DNA of 64,000 bases from Aeromicrobium sp. Root236 (lineage in GTDB: Bacteria; Actinomycetota; Actinomycetes; Propionibacteriales; Nocardioidaceae): positions 3,575,908 through 3,639,907 of the forward strand of contig NZ_LMIS01000001.1 of assembly GCF_001428805.1 (NCBI RefSeq), given 5' to 3'. The notes beneath the pieces are model-generated. The model was not told the origin of the DNA, ran no database searches, and saw only the letters and a program-made list of their open reading frames with translations. Shown here one piece after another: positions 63,127 to 64,000 of this stretch. The translations under genes were made by a program, and so were the position numbers. Numbering within the stretch: the stretch's first letter is position 1; each line of letters starts with the position of its first letter.

Positions 63127-64000
63127 GTGACCTCGACGATGGCGCTGCGTACGCGCGCGTTCGCAGCTCTGCTGGGCCTCGCGGAGAAGGGCATCGAGGA
63201 CGTCGTCGACCTCCCGGCGCACCGGGCCAAGCGGGTCAAGCTGCAACGCTCCCTCCCTGGCCGGTACGTCTTCGGGCGGCCCGACTCCCGTGCCGTCGTC
63301 GAGGAGATCACGGTCGGCGCCGGGTCCCGCGCGCTCGTCCATCGCCCTGCCGAGGCCACAGCACCGTTGCCCTGCGTCATCAACCTCCACGGCGGCGGCT
63401 GGGTGCAGGGCAACCCCGAGCAGTCGCAGTGGCTGACGACCCGCGTCGCCGTACGCAACCAGGCCGTCGTGATCTCGCCCACGTACGCGTTGGCGCCTGA
63501 GCACCCGTTCCCTGCCGGCGTCGAGAGCTGCTGGGCGACGCTGGAGTGGGTCGTCGCGCACGCCGACGAGCTGGGCATCGACGCAGAGCGCATCGCCGTG
63601 ATGGGTGACAGCGGCGGCGGCAACCTCGCCGCTGTGCTGGCGCTGCTCGCGCGCGACGCCGGCGGGCCCGCGATCCGTGCGCAGGTGCTGATCTATCCGG
63701 GCACCGAGATGTACGACCGTTTCCCGTCCGAGGACCGTCACGCCGAGGCGCCCGTCCTCACGTCGAAGAACATGCGCGCCTTCGCCCGGCTCTACATGGG
63801 GGAGCGGTACGGCGACGAGGACTTCCGGGCGTCGCCGATCCGGGCGGCGTCGCACGCCGGCCTGCCCCCGGCGTTCATCCTGACGGCCGAGCTGGACCCG
63901 CTGCTCGACAACGGGGCCCGCTATCGCGACGCGTTGGAGACCGCGGGCGTGCCGGTGCAGTACGCCGAGTACGCGGGAGCGATCCACGGATTCATGAGCC
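63127..64000 (+). CDS. HSL-family alpha/beta hydrolase (partial, runs off right edge)
   Basis: 291 residues are visible, with no stop codon before the edge. Oxyanion motif NLHGGGWVQG (about 89-98), nucleophile GDSGGGN (about 159-165) and IHGFM with the catalytic His at the very end, plus Asp in ELDPLLDNGA, so the catalytic triad is complete within the window. Hydrolyses short-chain or aryl esters. GTG with TACGCT 7 bases upstream (leaderless). Upstream, 63030-63055 carries GCTCAACCAGCGG, a fragment of a dispersed repeat. Confidence 0.88.
   Translation, partial: MTSTMALRTRAFAALLGLAEKGIEDVVDLPAHRAKRVKLQRSLPGRYVFGRPDSRAVVEEITVGAGSRALVHRPAEATAPLPCVINLHGGGWVQGNPEQSQWLTTRVAVRNQAVVISPTYALAPEHPFPAGVESCWATLEWVVAHADELGIDAERIAVMGDSGGGNLAAVLALLARDAGGPAIRAQVLIYPGTEMYDRFPSEDRHAEAPVLTSKNMRAFARLYMGERYGDEDFRASPIRAASHAGLPPAFILTAELDPLLDNGARYRDALETAGVPVQYAEYAGAIHGFMS

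Overview
High-GC actinobacterial chromosome. Pervasive GTAC-containing codons (cgtac), GTG starts, many leaderless genes, a LexA box of the TCGAAC-N4-GTTCGA type, prfB/ftsE/ftsX/smpB/ssrA in the actinobacterial order, lhr next to a nei-type glycosylase and an ArfA-like protein together point to a Nocardioides/Aeromicrobium-like member of the Propionibacteriales; the species cannot be named from the sequence alone.

Layout. 1-21 kb is a secreted-protein region: the start of a penicillin-acylase-family gene, two paralogous beta-propeller (streptogramin-lyase-like) proteins, a DUF222/HNH gene under a LexA box, a GIN-domain lipoprotein, a 1256-residue FG-GAP plus ten-Ig protein, a membrane patatin and a five-domain putative-Ig protein. 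In its middle sits a two-component cluster: receiver-only regulator, histidine kinase with a TerB-like tail, and a NarL-type regulator. Four of the secreted-protein genes share an identical 18-bp element (CGTGCTGGCACGGACGAC) placed 18-19 bp before a TANNNT -10 box. This looks like an undescribed small regulon, probably run by the embedded two-component system, and is the most interesting feature of the window.

21-26 kb is a Tad-type pilus operon (tadA, tadB, tadC, a 53-residue pilin candidate, two TadE-like and one TadG-like pseudopilin). 26-29 kb holds small enzymes and an HxlR regulator. 29-42 kb is the prfB-ftsE-ftsX-M23 hydrolase-smpB core, interrupted between prfB and ftsE by a 7.2-kb sugar-uptake/oxidation cluster (isomerase, dehydrogenase, binding protein, permease, ATPase, ROK repressor). 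ssrA (tmRNA) follows at 44.4 kb.

44.9-47.6 kb has an ECF sigma/anti-sigma pair with divergent ECF-type promoters facing a lipoprotein gene, then a pterin dehydratase and a VKOR protein. 47.7-58 kb contains a Baeyer-Villiger-type monooxygenase, lhr-nei, an ArfA-like OmpA protein with a Lys/Ala-rich partner, and a DUF3048 lipoprotein. 58-64 kb has a TetR gene with three clear operators and a divergent gene of unknown function, a MerR regulator, YqgE, DUF3039, a DEAH helicase, and the start of an HSL-family esterase that runs off the right edge. No CRISPR array, insertion sequence, rRNA or ordinary tRNA gene was found, and no gene-free stretch exceeds 300 bases.
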